Below the pieces are notes generated by a model. It did no database searches. It was not told where the DNA came from and saw only the letters and a list, made by a program, of their open reading frames with translations. Shown piece by piece: positions 39,501-46,024 of a stretch of 47,630 nucleotides of DNA. The translations under genes and the position numbers were made by a program. How positions within the stretch are numbered: position 1 is the first letter of the stretch; every line of letters starts with the position of its first letter. The stretch is from positions 1 to 47,630 of IMG/VR virus record IMGVR_UViG_3300047552_002194; one strand, given 5' to 3'. This stretch comes from a virus.

Positions 39501-40977
39501 TAAAAACAAAATAATTAGTAATATCAAATAAAGTATAATTAACTTCTTCTTTAATGTTAGAAAGAGAAATTAGTTTTTCTGCATTGAAAGGAACACCCAA
39601 AGCAGAGAAATTTGTTTCAACATAAGAATTTAATGTGTTGTAAATTTCAGTCTTCACAGCTGCTTGCTTGCTTAATGAAACGTTTGTGTTAAATCTAATA
39701 TAAGGAGTTATATCAAGATAGATATATGATGGCTTATAGAAGAATCGTTTAGTTGATACAATAGCAATCTGTTTCAAATCATAAATGACTTCATTTTCTT
39801 CAGCATTACTTAAATAAATTCTTTGTGCTAAATTAAAATTAGTTGGTAATGTTGGAACTGCTGTAATGTAAATGTTACCTAATACATCTTGTTGATCAAC
39901 ATCAAAATCTAATATTAATTCATCACCGCCAATAACATTTAATGATTGAATGAATGTATAATTTTTAAGGAATGTATAATAATCATTCTTTGTAACAGCT
40001 CTTCCTGTTGTAGCAAAGAATCTTGGTGCATTTTCTTTTATTGAACTTAATACTTCTGAATCTGCTCCACCATAAGAAAGATTGTTAACATTAGTATATG
40101 ATGTATCAAAATTACTTACATTGAATGAACTTATAAGATCATCAGTATAAATGTAATCAGAATTATTTGTTGGAATGATTGCTAGATTCTCATTATTTGC
40201 AGCTGAACCAACTGTTTCAATATAACTACATACAATTGTCTGAGTGATATCTGGAATACTACCTATAATACCATTTCCGAATATAATTTTTGGTTGATAA
40301 GCATTTTCTATAGATTCTTCACAAAAGAAAACATTATTTTGAATTATTGTTTCGAATGTATTAATGTAAGCCCATTCATATAATGTTGATATATTAGTTA
40401 GATCAGAAGCAGAATCGACTACATATACATGTAATGAATTTTCTTCAACTTTTAATGAAGGGATAACAAAATTTTGTAATGATTGCCCTGTACCAAGTGT
40501 ATTAAATCTTTTTTGAATTCCTTCATAGACTATATAATCGCCTTCAAGATATGTTGATTTACCTGTATATTTAATTTCGATTTGTTCATGATTTAAATAT
40601 ATTCTACCCGCATTACTATAGAATTGAGAGTAAGCTGGAATTGTGATTCTTGAATTAACATTAAAATTAGAACCATAATATCTTAATTTACCACTGAATC
40701 TAGCAGATACAGGTCTTTCTGGTTTATATCCTATAGACTTTGCTAAAGAAACTGCATTTTTTCTAATTTCAGTTGTATCTAAGAAGATATTATTACTTGT
40801 ATTTGATAATTGATAATTAATTAACATAGTCACATATGTTGTTACATCAATTAAATAACCAAGATTACTACCTTTATAGTCAAAAGCAGCTGTATATTCC
40901 CCATTTGCTTTTAGAAAATCTACAATGTTCTGTCTAACATCTTCAAATCTCAATGCTGTAAGTGCTAACTGAGCCAT
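36562..40977 (-). CDS. 6: Very large baseplate wedge protein, gp6/BaseplateJ-like
   Basis: 1471 residues, more than twice T4 gp6 (660). The N-terminal region is gp6/BaseplateJ: RFEDVRQNIVDFLKANGEY...LGYLIDVTTYVTMLINYQLSNTSNNIFLDTTEIRKNAVSLAKSIGYKPERPVSA (about 10-105), parallel to the gp6 LAYNTSYNSF...MFLDSAVQRDSVVSRAKMLGYVPRS block. Further BaseplateJ parts follow to about 500 (LSYGGADSEVLSSIKENAPRFFATTGRAVTKNDYYTFLK). The remaining ~900 residues are repetitive beta-domains with YxxGxxxP/Y-N-D-K-L motifs, possibly added to the wedge arm. T4 gp6 dimers form the inner ring that changes shape on contraction. Follows gp25 directly, reversed relative to nothing else in the wedge. Confidence 0.8.
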   Translation of the reverse strand: MAQLALTALRFEDVRQNIVDFLKANGEYTAAFDYKGSNLGYLIDVTTYVTMLINYQLSNTSNNIFLDTTEIRKNAVSLAKSIGYKPERPVSARFSGKLRYYGSNFNVNSRITIPAYSQFYSNAGRIYLNHEQIEIKYTGKSTYLEGDYIVYEGIQKRFNTLGTGQSLQNFVIPSLKVEENSLHVYVVDSASDLTNISTLYEWAYINTFETIIQNNVFFCEESIENAYQPKIIFGNGIIGSIPDITQTIVCSYIETVGSAANNENLAIIPTNNSDYIYTDDLISSFNVSNFDTSYTNVNNLSYGGADSEVLSSIKENAPRFFATTGRAVTKNDYYTFLKNYTFIQSLNVIGGDELILDFDVDQQDVLGNIYITAVPTLPTNFNLAQRIYLSNAEENEVIYDLKQIAIVSTKRFFYKPSYIYLDITPYIRFNTNVSLSKQAAVKTEIYNTLNSYVETNFSALGVPFNAEKLISLSNIKEEVNYTLFDITNYFVFNNEIFDDSDSKFIYLPLIGIRNADTKLIESYVPFVKSNIEIIDEQLGIDTAAVENLLNTNTSFTASAEDIIRYPYIIKQPPSTCALYGTLQHDYLSREMYNVDYIESELFEIDFGINSYDVQHYYPFSVFNNTTITPEVLPLGSNTNTTINLKIIFKKEELDISNRKVIQSYQVGTITANVTASTTDISIAISPAERAILTSLGIATPDNQIPFIYQKNNSGTISISVKFISHELSTVKINGINKIVDFNTTHTNDSEKFKNQLVVKNALKEVAFTFEAKAQGESEIKTDVEFSYPDPTLVGDQQKMGYIDLNINQLKSSIYSLSVLNDTFNSTLHSIGDYFEICGTFLNESFQLSQVSKIVTLASSGNFIKTINGAYYLNFNEFDTIYYTGDATEPFKKISYIADVNAQKSSSLYVNIKQGDIYRITDTSQIGYTTGGVSGLYPPPEGTDLNGQINHSIYARAFPFNDSIIFDGNTTLNDKWKKMNEMTRAQTNMISAVDIRLDASKNLPISVNTFELKYIVTDNTTNAPYTFNRNLTPVGDVSGYYGYDVILYIPNFAVDETDGTWLRLFNTSTSAYGVPKISSLPEYTISSSASYMNLDLYVGSTPTYTDFTTGTVTCARITNIYSTYDSATFIANALSINHNLNFVYGSDKLLATNDVLVYTGMIDSVHQWLVFDYDAAAIIDPLITYMLPFDIRVGNYFGISAAGTFNNSINTTFLVNDYIAYVGYDEDIFTNQGLKIDIWKKYYDSSITPTNDELAAKIDKRYQVVEQAFIPYDVPGAPVIGQVIGISVEGNFDNTSLLKANNKNCYYNDKLIYLGSSAPQGEGWYKLNKYTPYVYNDNVINSIDIIRELGLKTDPYVRFNPSTSYYELIFDDIFHTSTIGTFNYNTGKLQFNTNNIMTGKYNKNDITESSYENAKFMNFFNNYNSTYRFDKIKIVPISKLDQSNIKINDPETDFDTLFNQYVIPSFNAVEIL

Positions 40978-40983
40978 ATGATA

Positions 40984-41367
40984 TTACCTTATTTGCTTTA
41001 ATGAAAGTGTTAATTTCTGTTCTTTACTTGAATACAATGTTGTAAAATAAAGATTTATAATATATGTATTATTATCCTCATCAGGATCAACTACTATTAC
41101 CAAATTCTTAATTCTTGATTCAAATTTTTCAACACCTCTTTCAATTCTCATTTCCATAAGTGTTGCAGTGCCGGGATCTATTTGTTCAAATAAAAATTCA
41201 TTCAACCCTACACCAAAGTCTGATTGCATGATATGTTGACCGGGCTCTGTTAATAACAAGTTCTTTAAAGATTCTAATATAGCTTGATTATTCGTAAAGA
41301 CTGCTATATCTTTATTCCCTGTCAAATCTTTGCCAGATTTGTCTATGTCAAAATAAAATGTATCCAT
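40984..41367 (-). CDS. 25: Baseplate wedge protein, gp25-like
   Basis: 127 residues (T4 gp25: 132). Contains the gp25/lysozyme-like core: KDIAVFTNNQAILESLKNLLLTEPGQHIMQSDFGVGLNEFLFEQID with the conserved E-P-G and F-G-x-x-L...F-E, then MEMRIERGVEKFESRIKNLVI (E-x-R). It initiates sheath polymerisation at the baseplate and is conserved in type VI secretion (TssE). First gene of the baseplate operon, after the gp32 terminator, with a late-type promoter. Confidence 0.92.
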   Translation of the reverse strand: MDTFYFDIDKSGKDLTGNKDIAVFTNNQAILESLKNLLLTEPGQHIMQSDFGVGLNEFLFEQIDPGTATLMEMRIERGVEKFESRIKNLVIVVDPDEDNNTYIINLYFTTLYSSKEQKLTLSLKQIR

Positions 41368-41394
41368 TTAATAAACCACACAATAGTTTATCTT

Positions 41395-41402
41395 TATTTA
41401 TT
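41395..41402 (-). promoter_or_regulatory. Late-type promoter of the baseplate operon
   Basis: AATAAATA followed by AAGATAAAC, the same downstream bases as at the gp14 promoter; 28 bases before gp25. Confidence 0.55.
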
Positions 41403-41417
41403 CTACATTATTTCAAA

Positions 41418-41450
41418 CAAAAAAAGCACCCACATTGCTGTGAGTGCTTC
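41418..41450 (-). terminator. Rho-independent terminator after gp32
   Basis: Minus-strand RNA: 10-bp stem AGCACUCACA/UGUGGGUGCU (one G-U), 4-base loop GCAA, followed by seven U. Confidence 0.88.
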
Positions 41451-41475
41451 TAATAAAATCTTCAGTTTTGTAATG

Positions 41476-42393
41476 TTACTTTAAACTTTCAAAAAAGGCC
41501 GCGTCCTCATCTAAATCCCCATCAACATTTTCCGTTGGTGATACATCTTCTACATCAATACTGTTTTCAGCAATTTCTTCTGGTTCCCAAGGTGCAGATT
41601 CATCATCAACTACAGTTTTAGGTGCTGGTTTATTCTTAATTCCAAGAATAGAACCCAATGCTGTAATTGTTTCTGCATTAGTAGGGAATTTATCTTCACC
41701 CATGAATTCAGAAAGTTTCACTGTTTTTTCGTATACAGCACGAATTTTCTTTTCATCCCCATTGAACAATTCAGATTGTGTTGAAAATTCTGAATCATCA
41801 TAATTAGGATAATCGTTTGGTGGAACACCTTGTGTCTTGATCTTGATTTTGAAATTTGCGCCTTCATAAAAATCAAAGGGCATGAATTCTTTGAAATCTG
41901 GATCTTCAAGATCAGAATCAGAAGGGGTGATTCTCTTCTGCAATTTCTCCTGAATCTTTACACCATAAGAGAACAGTTTTACTTGACCTTCGTTCTCAGG
42001 ATGAGCTGAATCTTTGATTACTAGAATGTTGGAAGTGAATTTGAGTTTACGTTTACGCTGACCAGCAACTTTCTTGTCTTCTTCAAATGACGAATTGTAA
42101 AGTTCTTGGTTCTTCTTGCATATCGGGCAATCACGATCATACCCAAAAGTGTTAATGCAATTTTTAATCCAATACTTCTTTACACCTTCAATCATATAGT
42201 TGAAATTGTGACCATAAATCTTTGTCCAAATTTCACCATCGGGATCTGGAAGAAAACGAATGATTGCCATTCCATTCCCTTTTTCATCTCTTGTCGGTGA
42301 CCAGAATCTTTCATCTTTTGTGAAACCAGTTTTCTTGCCTTCTTCTTTAATCTTCTCTTTTAGTCCATCCCAATCAAATTTTAGTTTCGCCAT
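41476..42393 (-). CDS. 32: Single-stranded DNA-binding protein, gp32-like
   Basis: 305 residues (T4 gp32: 301). Zinc site H62...C79...C89-x2-C92 in GHNFNYM...WIKNCINTFGYDRDCPICKK, the same spacing type as T4 (H-x12-C-x9-C-x2-C). The basic N-terminal domain (LKFDWDGLKEKIKEEGKK) serves cooperativity; the acidic C-terminal tail (EEIAENSIDVEDVSPTENVDGDLDEDAAFF) binds replication partners. Coats ssDNA during replication and recombination. The leader contains two short hairpins that could be the autoregulatory site known in T4. RBS AGGAGAAAAAGC. Confidence 0.93.
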   Translation of the reverse strand: MAKLKFDWDGLKEKIKEEGKKTGFTKDERFWSPTRDEKGNGMAIIRFLPDPDGEIWTKIYGHNFNYMIEGVKKYWIKNCINTFGYDRDCPICKKNQELYNSSFEEDKKVAGQRKRKLKFTSNILVIKDSAHPENEGQVKLFSYGVKIQEKLQKRITPSDSDLEDPDFKEFMPFDFYEGANFKIKIKTQGVPPNDYPNYDDSEFSTQSELFNGDEKKIRAVYEKTVKLSEFMGEDKFPTNAETITALGSILGIKNKPAPKTVVDDESAPWEPEEIAENSIDVEDVSPTENVDGDLDEDAAFFESLK

Positions 42394-42408
42394 TGCTTTT
42401 TCTCCTGT

Positions 42409-42451
42409 ACTCTATAATAAGAGTGTTTGTAAGTTACTCCAAAATTGGAGT
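42409..42451 (-). promoter_or_regulatory. Paired hairpins in the gp32 leader
   Basis: Two small inverted repeats with ACTC...GAGT ends: ACTCTATAATAAGAGT (42409-42424) and ACTCCAAAATTGGAGT (42436-42451), 16 bases each, 11 apart, between the promoter-like octamer and the RBS. T4 gp32 represses its own mRNA by binding a structured leader; this is a plausible counterpart. Confidence 0.4.
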
Positions 42452-42462
42452 TTGTTATACTA

Positions 42463-43404
42463 CTATTTATCTATTTTTGATACAATATCTGTAAATAATT
42501 CAATAAAATCATTAGCATCATCAGTTAAAACAGATAGTCCACCCGACTTCTCATGACCACCTAATGTCATGTATTTGTCACCCCATTCTGCTTGTATCTT
42601 ATCTCTAATGTCTTGTAAATTAATACTATTGTTGATGTTAATTCTCATTGAAAATTCTACTTTATCACCTTCAATGTTTTTCAGTATCAGATAATAATCA
42701 AATTGGGGATAAGCAATAGTATAATGATTATTATAAGTTGCTGATGGGTTAGTGATTATCAATAACTTGTTAATGATTGTACTATGATTATTGAATGAAT
42801 CTTCAACATACTTCTTTCTTTTTTTGTGTACTTCTAATGCAATTTTTTTATCTTCATGATCTAGATAAAGACCTTCCTTGAATTTAGTGAAAAATGGTAC
42901 ATAATCATAATGCCAAAATAAATCATTTAATGCATAAGATATAGTTTTAAATTTTGGGTCTTCTGTTTGCCATCTGTCATAAACATCTGTTGCTTCAACA
43001 AGTGTTTTTAAATTCTCTATCTTAGGATATTTCTTTACAAAGAATTCATACGTTAATAAAGCACCACATTTATTGTAATCAACAACGGAAATGAATCTAT
43101 CTTTATGTAGTTTCTTTAATTCATTTATTTCATCTTCTGTATACTGAATTTGATGATGATCTATATACAGTAATTTAATTATGTTATCATAAGAAAGTAT
43201 TTCTGTCAACTGTAAAAGTGTAAGATTTAAATCAGTGACAATTAAAAAACAAGGTGGTTCTTTTTTGAGTTTTTTAATGTTTTCATCAAGATAAAGATAC
43301 CCCTGTGGTTTATGTTCAAATTCATGTTTATACAGGGCATTGTACATAACAATGGCAGATACTCCACCGTCAAGGTCCCAGTGAGTCCAATTAAGTATTT
43401 TCAA
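42463..43404 (-). CDS. DHH-family phosphoesterase
   Basis: 313 residues. Start TTG, fixed by AAGGA 7 bases upstream. Motifs: THWDLDGGVSA (H8, D10, D12), IVTDLNL (D58), LLYIDHHQIQY (D82-H83-H84), DVYDRWQ, and the C-terminal DHHA1 GGHEKSGG (282-289). This is the RecJ/NrnA/GdpP-type two-metal fold, most often a 5'-3' ssDNA exonuclease, nanoRNase or cyclic-dinucleotide phosphodiesterase. The length (313) and lack of an OB domain favour the NrnA class. Sits between gp33-like and gp32 genes. A role in degrading short oligos or signalling nucleotides is open. Confidence 0.8.
   Translation of the reverse strand: MKILNWTHWDLDGGVSAIVMYNALYKHEFEHKPQGYLYLDENIKKLKKEPPCFLIVTDLNLTLLQLTEILSYDNIIKLLYIDHHQIQYTEDEINELKKLHKDRFISVVDYNKCGALLTYEFFVKKYPKIENLKTLVEATDVYDRWQTEDPKFKTISYALNDLFWHYDYVPFFTKFKEGLYLDHEDKKIALEVHKKRKKYVEDSFNNHSTIINKLLIITNPSATYNNHYTIAYPQFDYYLILKNIEGDKVEFSMRININNSINLQDIRDKIQAEWGDKYMTLGGHEKSGGLSVLTDDANDFIELFTDIVSKIDK
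42464..42471 (-). promoter_or_regulatory. Late-type promoter upstream of gp32
   Basis: GATAAATA overlapping the stop codon of the phosphoesterase gene, 71 bases before gp32. One mismatch to TATAAATA. Confidence 0.4.
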
Positions 43405-43406
43405 AA

Positions 43407-43631
43407 TTAATCCTTCATGAACTGTTCAATTGAATTAGGCAATTTCTTGTTAGGAAAATGATTCTTCTGAATGAACTCAATTTTAAGTTTTTCGATTATC
43501 TGAGGATGCAACAATTCCACAATATCCTCGAAATCAACTTCCTTCTCTTCTGCAAAGTCAACCACTGCTTCAATATATGATTTACAAGCAGCTGCTCTTA
43601 TTTCAATATTCTCATTAAATAAATCAAGCAT
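43407..43631 (-). CDS. 33: Probable late transcription coactivator, gp33-like
   Basis: 74 residues from the ATG at 43631, preceded by AGAGGAAC; an ATG 21 bases further up would place this RBS inside the gene. The stretch EAVVDFAEEKEVDFEDIVELLHPQIIEKLKIEFIQ parallels T4 gp33 TTAFLEENSIPETQFAKFIPSGIIEKIQSEAI (E-E-x-x-V/I...L/I-x-P-x-I-I-E-K-I/L-x-x-E-x-I). gp33 in T4 links RNA polymerase to the sliding clamp at late promoters. The location, near gp32, is also T4-like. It overlaps the upstream ORF by 8 bases. C-terminal clamp motif not obvious (IEQFMKD). Confidence 0.6.
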   Translation of the reverse strand: MLDLFNENIEIRAAACKSYIEAVVDFAEEKEVDFEDIVELLHPQIIEKLKIEFIQKNHFPNKKLPNSIEQFMKD

Positions 43632-43836
43632 AATGTTCCTCTTTATCAGCATTATAGAAAACGTTTTCGAGTTCGTCTTCTATTGCATCCATTATAAAAT
43701 CTTCACTGTAAGGTAAATTCTTTGGTGGTGTGTAACTTAATTCAATTTTATTTTTATCTTCATTAAAAGTAATGATGATATTGACTAAAGTATTATTTAA
43801 TTTTCTAATAGGTAAAGATATAGTATTAGAATCCAT
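43624..43836 (-). CDS. Small hypothetical protein
   Basis: 70 residues: SISLP-type beta start (SNTISLPIRKLNNTLVNIIITFNEDKNKIELSY) followed by an acidic helix (EDFIMDAIEDELENVFYNADKEE). Overlaps the upstream gene by 1 base and the gp33-like gene by 8 bases, so it is translated in a chain. Not recognised. Confidence 0.55.
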   Translation of the reverse strand: MDSNTISLPIRKLNNTLVNIIITFNEDKNKIELSYTPPKNLPYSEDFIMDAIEDELENVFYNADKEEHYA

Positions 43837-44513
43837 TATTCATCCTTAACAATAGCATCGACAGCTGCATCGAATTCTACACGTTTTTCTAGAATGGCAT
43901 TCACTTTATCTTGAGCTGCTGATTCGCCTTTTTTGATAGCAATAGTTTTGAGATTGACAGCTGCTTTAAAGTTTCCTTTATTGACTTCACATTCTGCTTC
44001 TGCTATGGCGACACCTTCAACATCAATTTTTGATTCTTCAATGCAGATATCATTTTGTACGATTTGGCCTTGTTCAAGAAGTTTATTTAGGATATCTTCT
44101 TTTGTTTCGTTATTGTATTTGGTATGAAAGGTATCTTCCCATAGTTCACAAAATTTTTCGAATTTTTTAATTCCAGTATCATGGTTTACTGAGTCTTCTA
44201 CTTCTGTAATTTGAATACCAAATTTTGTTCTTAGGTAGGAATTGATTAGATCATCTTGTTTTCGCATTTTATAGAAAGTGAAAACATCTCCGATATTTGT
44301 TAGAACTTTTTTAATTTTGGGATCTTCATCATCTTTTAGATTTTCGCCTTGGTAATATAAGCAATCATTAACAAGTTTAAATGCTGTTGAGTCGAATGCA
44401 AGTTTGAACATTTTTTTAAGATTAGAATATTGTGATTTATAATCTTCATCTATTCTGAGTTGTGTTTGAGCTGATTCTTCAACAGTTGATATAAAAATAT
44501 CTTCATTTTTCAT
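43836..44513 (-). CDS. Hypothetical protein downstream of mini-protein operon
   Basis: 225 residues, mainly helical, acidic. Not recognised; not alignable by eye to T4 gp59, the gp32-linked helicase loader of similar size (217). N-terminal part FISTVEESAQTQLRIDEDYKSQYSNLKKMFKLAFD, C-terminal EEFDAAVDAIVKDE-like acidic tail. Strong RBS AGGAGTATAAAA. Located between the SR-rich mini-ORFs and the small ORF that leads to gp33. Confidence 0.55.
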   Translation of the reverse strand: MKNEDIFISTVEESAQTQLRIDEDYKSQYSNLKKMFKLAFDSTAFKLVNDCLYYQGENLKDDEDPKIKKVLTNIGDVFTFYKMRKQDDLINSYLRTKFGIQITEVEDSVNHDTGIKKFEKFCELWEDTFHTKYNNETKEDILNKLLEQGQIVQNDICIEESKIDVEGVAIAEAECEVNKGNFKAAVNLKTIAIKKGESAAQDKVNAILEKRVEFDAAVDAIVKDE

Positions 44514-44541
44514 TTTTATACTCCTAGTCCTCTAATACCGT

Positions 44542-44691
44542 TTATTGATTGTGAATGTGAATTACATCTTGGGTAATTTTTGATCTTGAGTATGATCTAC
44601 CCATAGTCCAACCTGTTGATCTTGAATATGATACATTGCCATATAGTCTACTATTACAAGTATCTTCTTTATGATAATTAGTTAATATCAT
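44542..44691 (-). CDS. SR-rich mini-protein B
   Basis: 49 residues starting MILTNYHKEDTCNSRL, closely related to mini-protein C (MILTGLHKKDFCGSRL) and A. Contains VSYSRSTGW and GRSYSRSKIT. Its ATG overlaps the stop of mini-protein A (ATGA), and it lies 28 bases before the next gene. Short, so a real but unproven gene. Confidence 0.5.
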   Translation of the reverse strand: MILTNYHKEDTCNSRLYGNVSYSRSTGWTMGRSYSRSKITQDVIHIHNQ

Positions 44692-44831
44692 TTTGACCAT
44701 AACCTTGATCTTATTAATGAACGGCGCCAGTATCTTGTTTTCGTATTACACATTGATTTTTCATAAAAAACAAACATAAAAGTTCTGCAAGAATCTTTTT
44801 TATACCGGTTATGATAATTCATTAATATCAT
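44688..44831 (-). CDS. SR-rich mini-protein A
   Basis: 47 residues starting MILMNYHNRYKKDSC, then a hydrophobic FMFVF and a basic end (CNTKTRYWRRSLIRSRLWSK). Overlaps the stop of the leader peptide by 3 bases (TTATGATA) and the start of B by 4. First 40 bases are near-identical to those of B, so A and B look like a tandem duplication. Confidence 0.5.
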   Translation of the reverse strand: MILMNYHNRYKKDSCRTFMFVFYEKSMCNTKTRYWRRSLIRSRLWSK

Positions 44832-44860
44832 AATTGAATTCCTGATCTTACATCTGACAT
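44828..44860 (-). CDS. 10-residue leader peptide MSDVRSGIQL
   Basis: Follows a perfect AAGGAG RBS spaced 7 bases. Too short for usual gene calling, but its stop overlaps the start of mini-protein A, so ribosomes ending here could start A. Lies directly after the hairpin/promoter region at 44861-44920. Confidence 0.4.
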   Translation of the reverse strand: MSDVRSGIQL

Positions 44861-44914
44861 AAAATCTCCTTAAACGTTTATACTTTCATTTATAATAGCA
44901 TTTAAGGAGATTTT
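44861..44914 (-). promoter_or_regulatory. RBS-hiding hairpin with an internal late promoter
   Basis: Perfect 14-bp inverted repeat: TTTAAGGAGATTTT (44861-44874, minus strand) contains the RBS; the exact complement is at 44901-44914. The loop carries TATAAATG (44887-44894), 7 of 8 to the late octamer. RNA read through from the glycosyltransferase would hide the RBS; RNA started in the loop would not. T4 genes e, soc and 49 use this arrangement. Confidence 0.65.
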
Positions 44915-44920
44915 TGTCAA
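44892..44920 (-). promoter_or_regulatory. Sigma70-type promoter of the mini-protein operon
   Basis: TTGACA (44915-44920), 17 bases, TATTAT (44892-44897). Overlaps the late-type octamer and the left arm of the hairpin, so early transcripts also start past the left arm. Confidence 0.6.
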
Positions 44921-44923
44921 GAA

Positions 44924-46024
44924 TTATTTTAAACTAAGACCATTTGTTTTGTAGCGTTCTGTTAGAGGTGAGGAGATATCTTTGCCTTTGAAAAGATGAT
45001 CAAATAATTCAATATATCTTTCGATTATCATTGAACCATTATTTTCATATGTGAAATTATCGTGAACGAATTGCCATGCATTTTTTCTAAGTCTATCACG
45101 TTCTGATTTGTCATTAATTAATTGATCAAATGCTTCATTCCAACCCCTTTTATCATGAGTAACAATTAATCCCGTTTCATTATGATCAATACTGTTATCA
45201 TATGGATATTGTGATCTAGCAATAGTAGGAACAGAACAACCAGAATATTCAAGAAATTTTAGATTAGATTTACATTTGTTAAACATATTGTTTTCAACTA
45301 CTGCAAACCCAATATCAAGATTAAGATTAAAAAGAAATTCTAACCAATTATCAGCATCAACCCATCCATGTACTTCATGAACAAAACCTTTTACATAATT
45401 AGGAGCAAAACCAGAGAAGATGATTTCAACATCTTTTTTGTTTATTGTTCTATCACGTAAGTATTTAATTAATTCAGCTGGAAATTCAAATGCATGAGTA
45501 TATGATCCTGCCCAACCAATTCTTAGTTTTTCATTGTTAATCATTTCTTTATAAGCATATGTTGAATGTATCATATTAGGTACAACTACAACATTGGGAT
45601 TCCATTTAGAAATATATTCACCTAATGGAATTGTTGAAGTTGTTACAGCATCAACAAGTTTTACAATTTCTGTCATTCTTCTTGTGATTTCTTTTGGGTA
45701 ATAACGATGTGCAAGATTTCCTGAAGGGATCTCCCAAATATTATCATCCATATCAAGAACAATTTTCTTCCCTGCTTGTTGCATTGCGGGGATCCATTCT
45801 AAGAAGAATTCGTGATTAATTCTTTGAACAAAGATAACATCTTGGGTTGCTAATCTGGGATCATTAGGTGGAAATCCCATATTATAGACTAGGTTATTGA
45901 AATGATTTTGTAGATATTGTGCGGGACTTTTGCATCTGGCGAAACCGCACCCCGTACTATCTGAAGAAGTCATATAAATTTTAAGATCTTTGTATTCGTT
46001 ATTATACTGAGTAGTATTCTTCAT
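44924..46024 (-). CDS. Glycosyltransferase (GT-B fold, family 4-like)
   Basis: 366 residues. The N-terminal domain starts KDLKIYMTSSDSTGCGFARCKSP; the C-terminal sugar-nucleotide domain shows LRIGWAGSYTHAFEF, FLEYSGCSVPTIARS and NETGLIVTHDKRGWNEAFDQLI, the E-x7-E/N-G-x-x-V block of group-1 glycosyltransferases, and ends with DNFTYENN. Could glycosylate phage DNA, virion proteins or host surface. Its first 23 bases overlap the end of the HEG upstream; a diverged copy of its first 21 codons lies on the other side of that HEG. Confidence 0.85.
   Translation of the reverse strand: MKNTTQYNNEYKDLKIYMTSSDSTGCGFARCKSPAQYLQNHFNNLVYNMGFPPNDPRLATQDVIFVQRINHEFFLEWIPAMQQAGKKIVLDMDDNIWEIPSGNLAHRYYPKEITRRMTEIVKLVDAVTTSTIPLGEYISKWNPNVVVVPNMIHSTYAYKEMINNEKLRIGWAGSYTHAFEFPAELIKYLRDRTINKKDVEIIFSGFAPNYVKGFVHEVHGWVDADNWLEFLFNLNLDIGFAVVENNMFNKCKSNLKFLEYSGCSVPTIARSQYPYDNSIDHNETGLIVTHDKRGWNEAFDQLINDKSERDRLRKNAWQFVHDNFTYENNGSMIIERYIELFDHLFKGKDISSPLTERYKTNGLSLK

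Noticed and set aside
41718-41909. Minus-strand 63-codon ORF inside gp32
   Set aside because: Shadow frame inside a strongly conserved gene.
43836-44513. gp59 helicase loader
   Set aside because: Position near gp32 and size (225 aa) fit, but I see no sequence agreement with T4 gp59.
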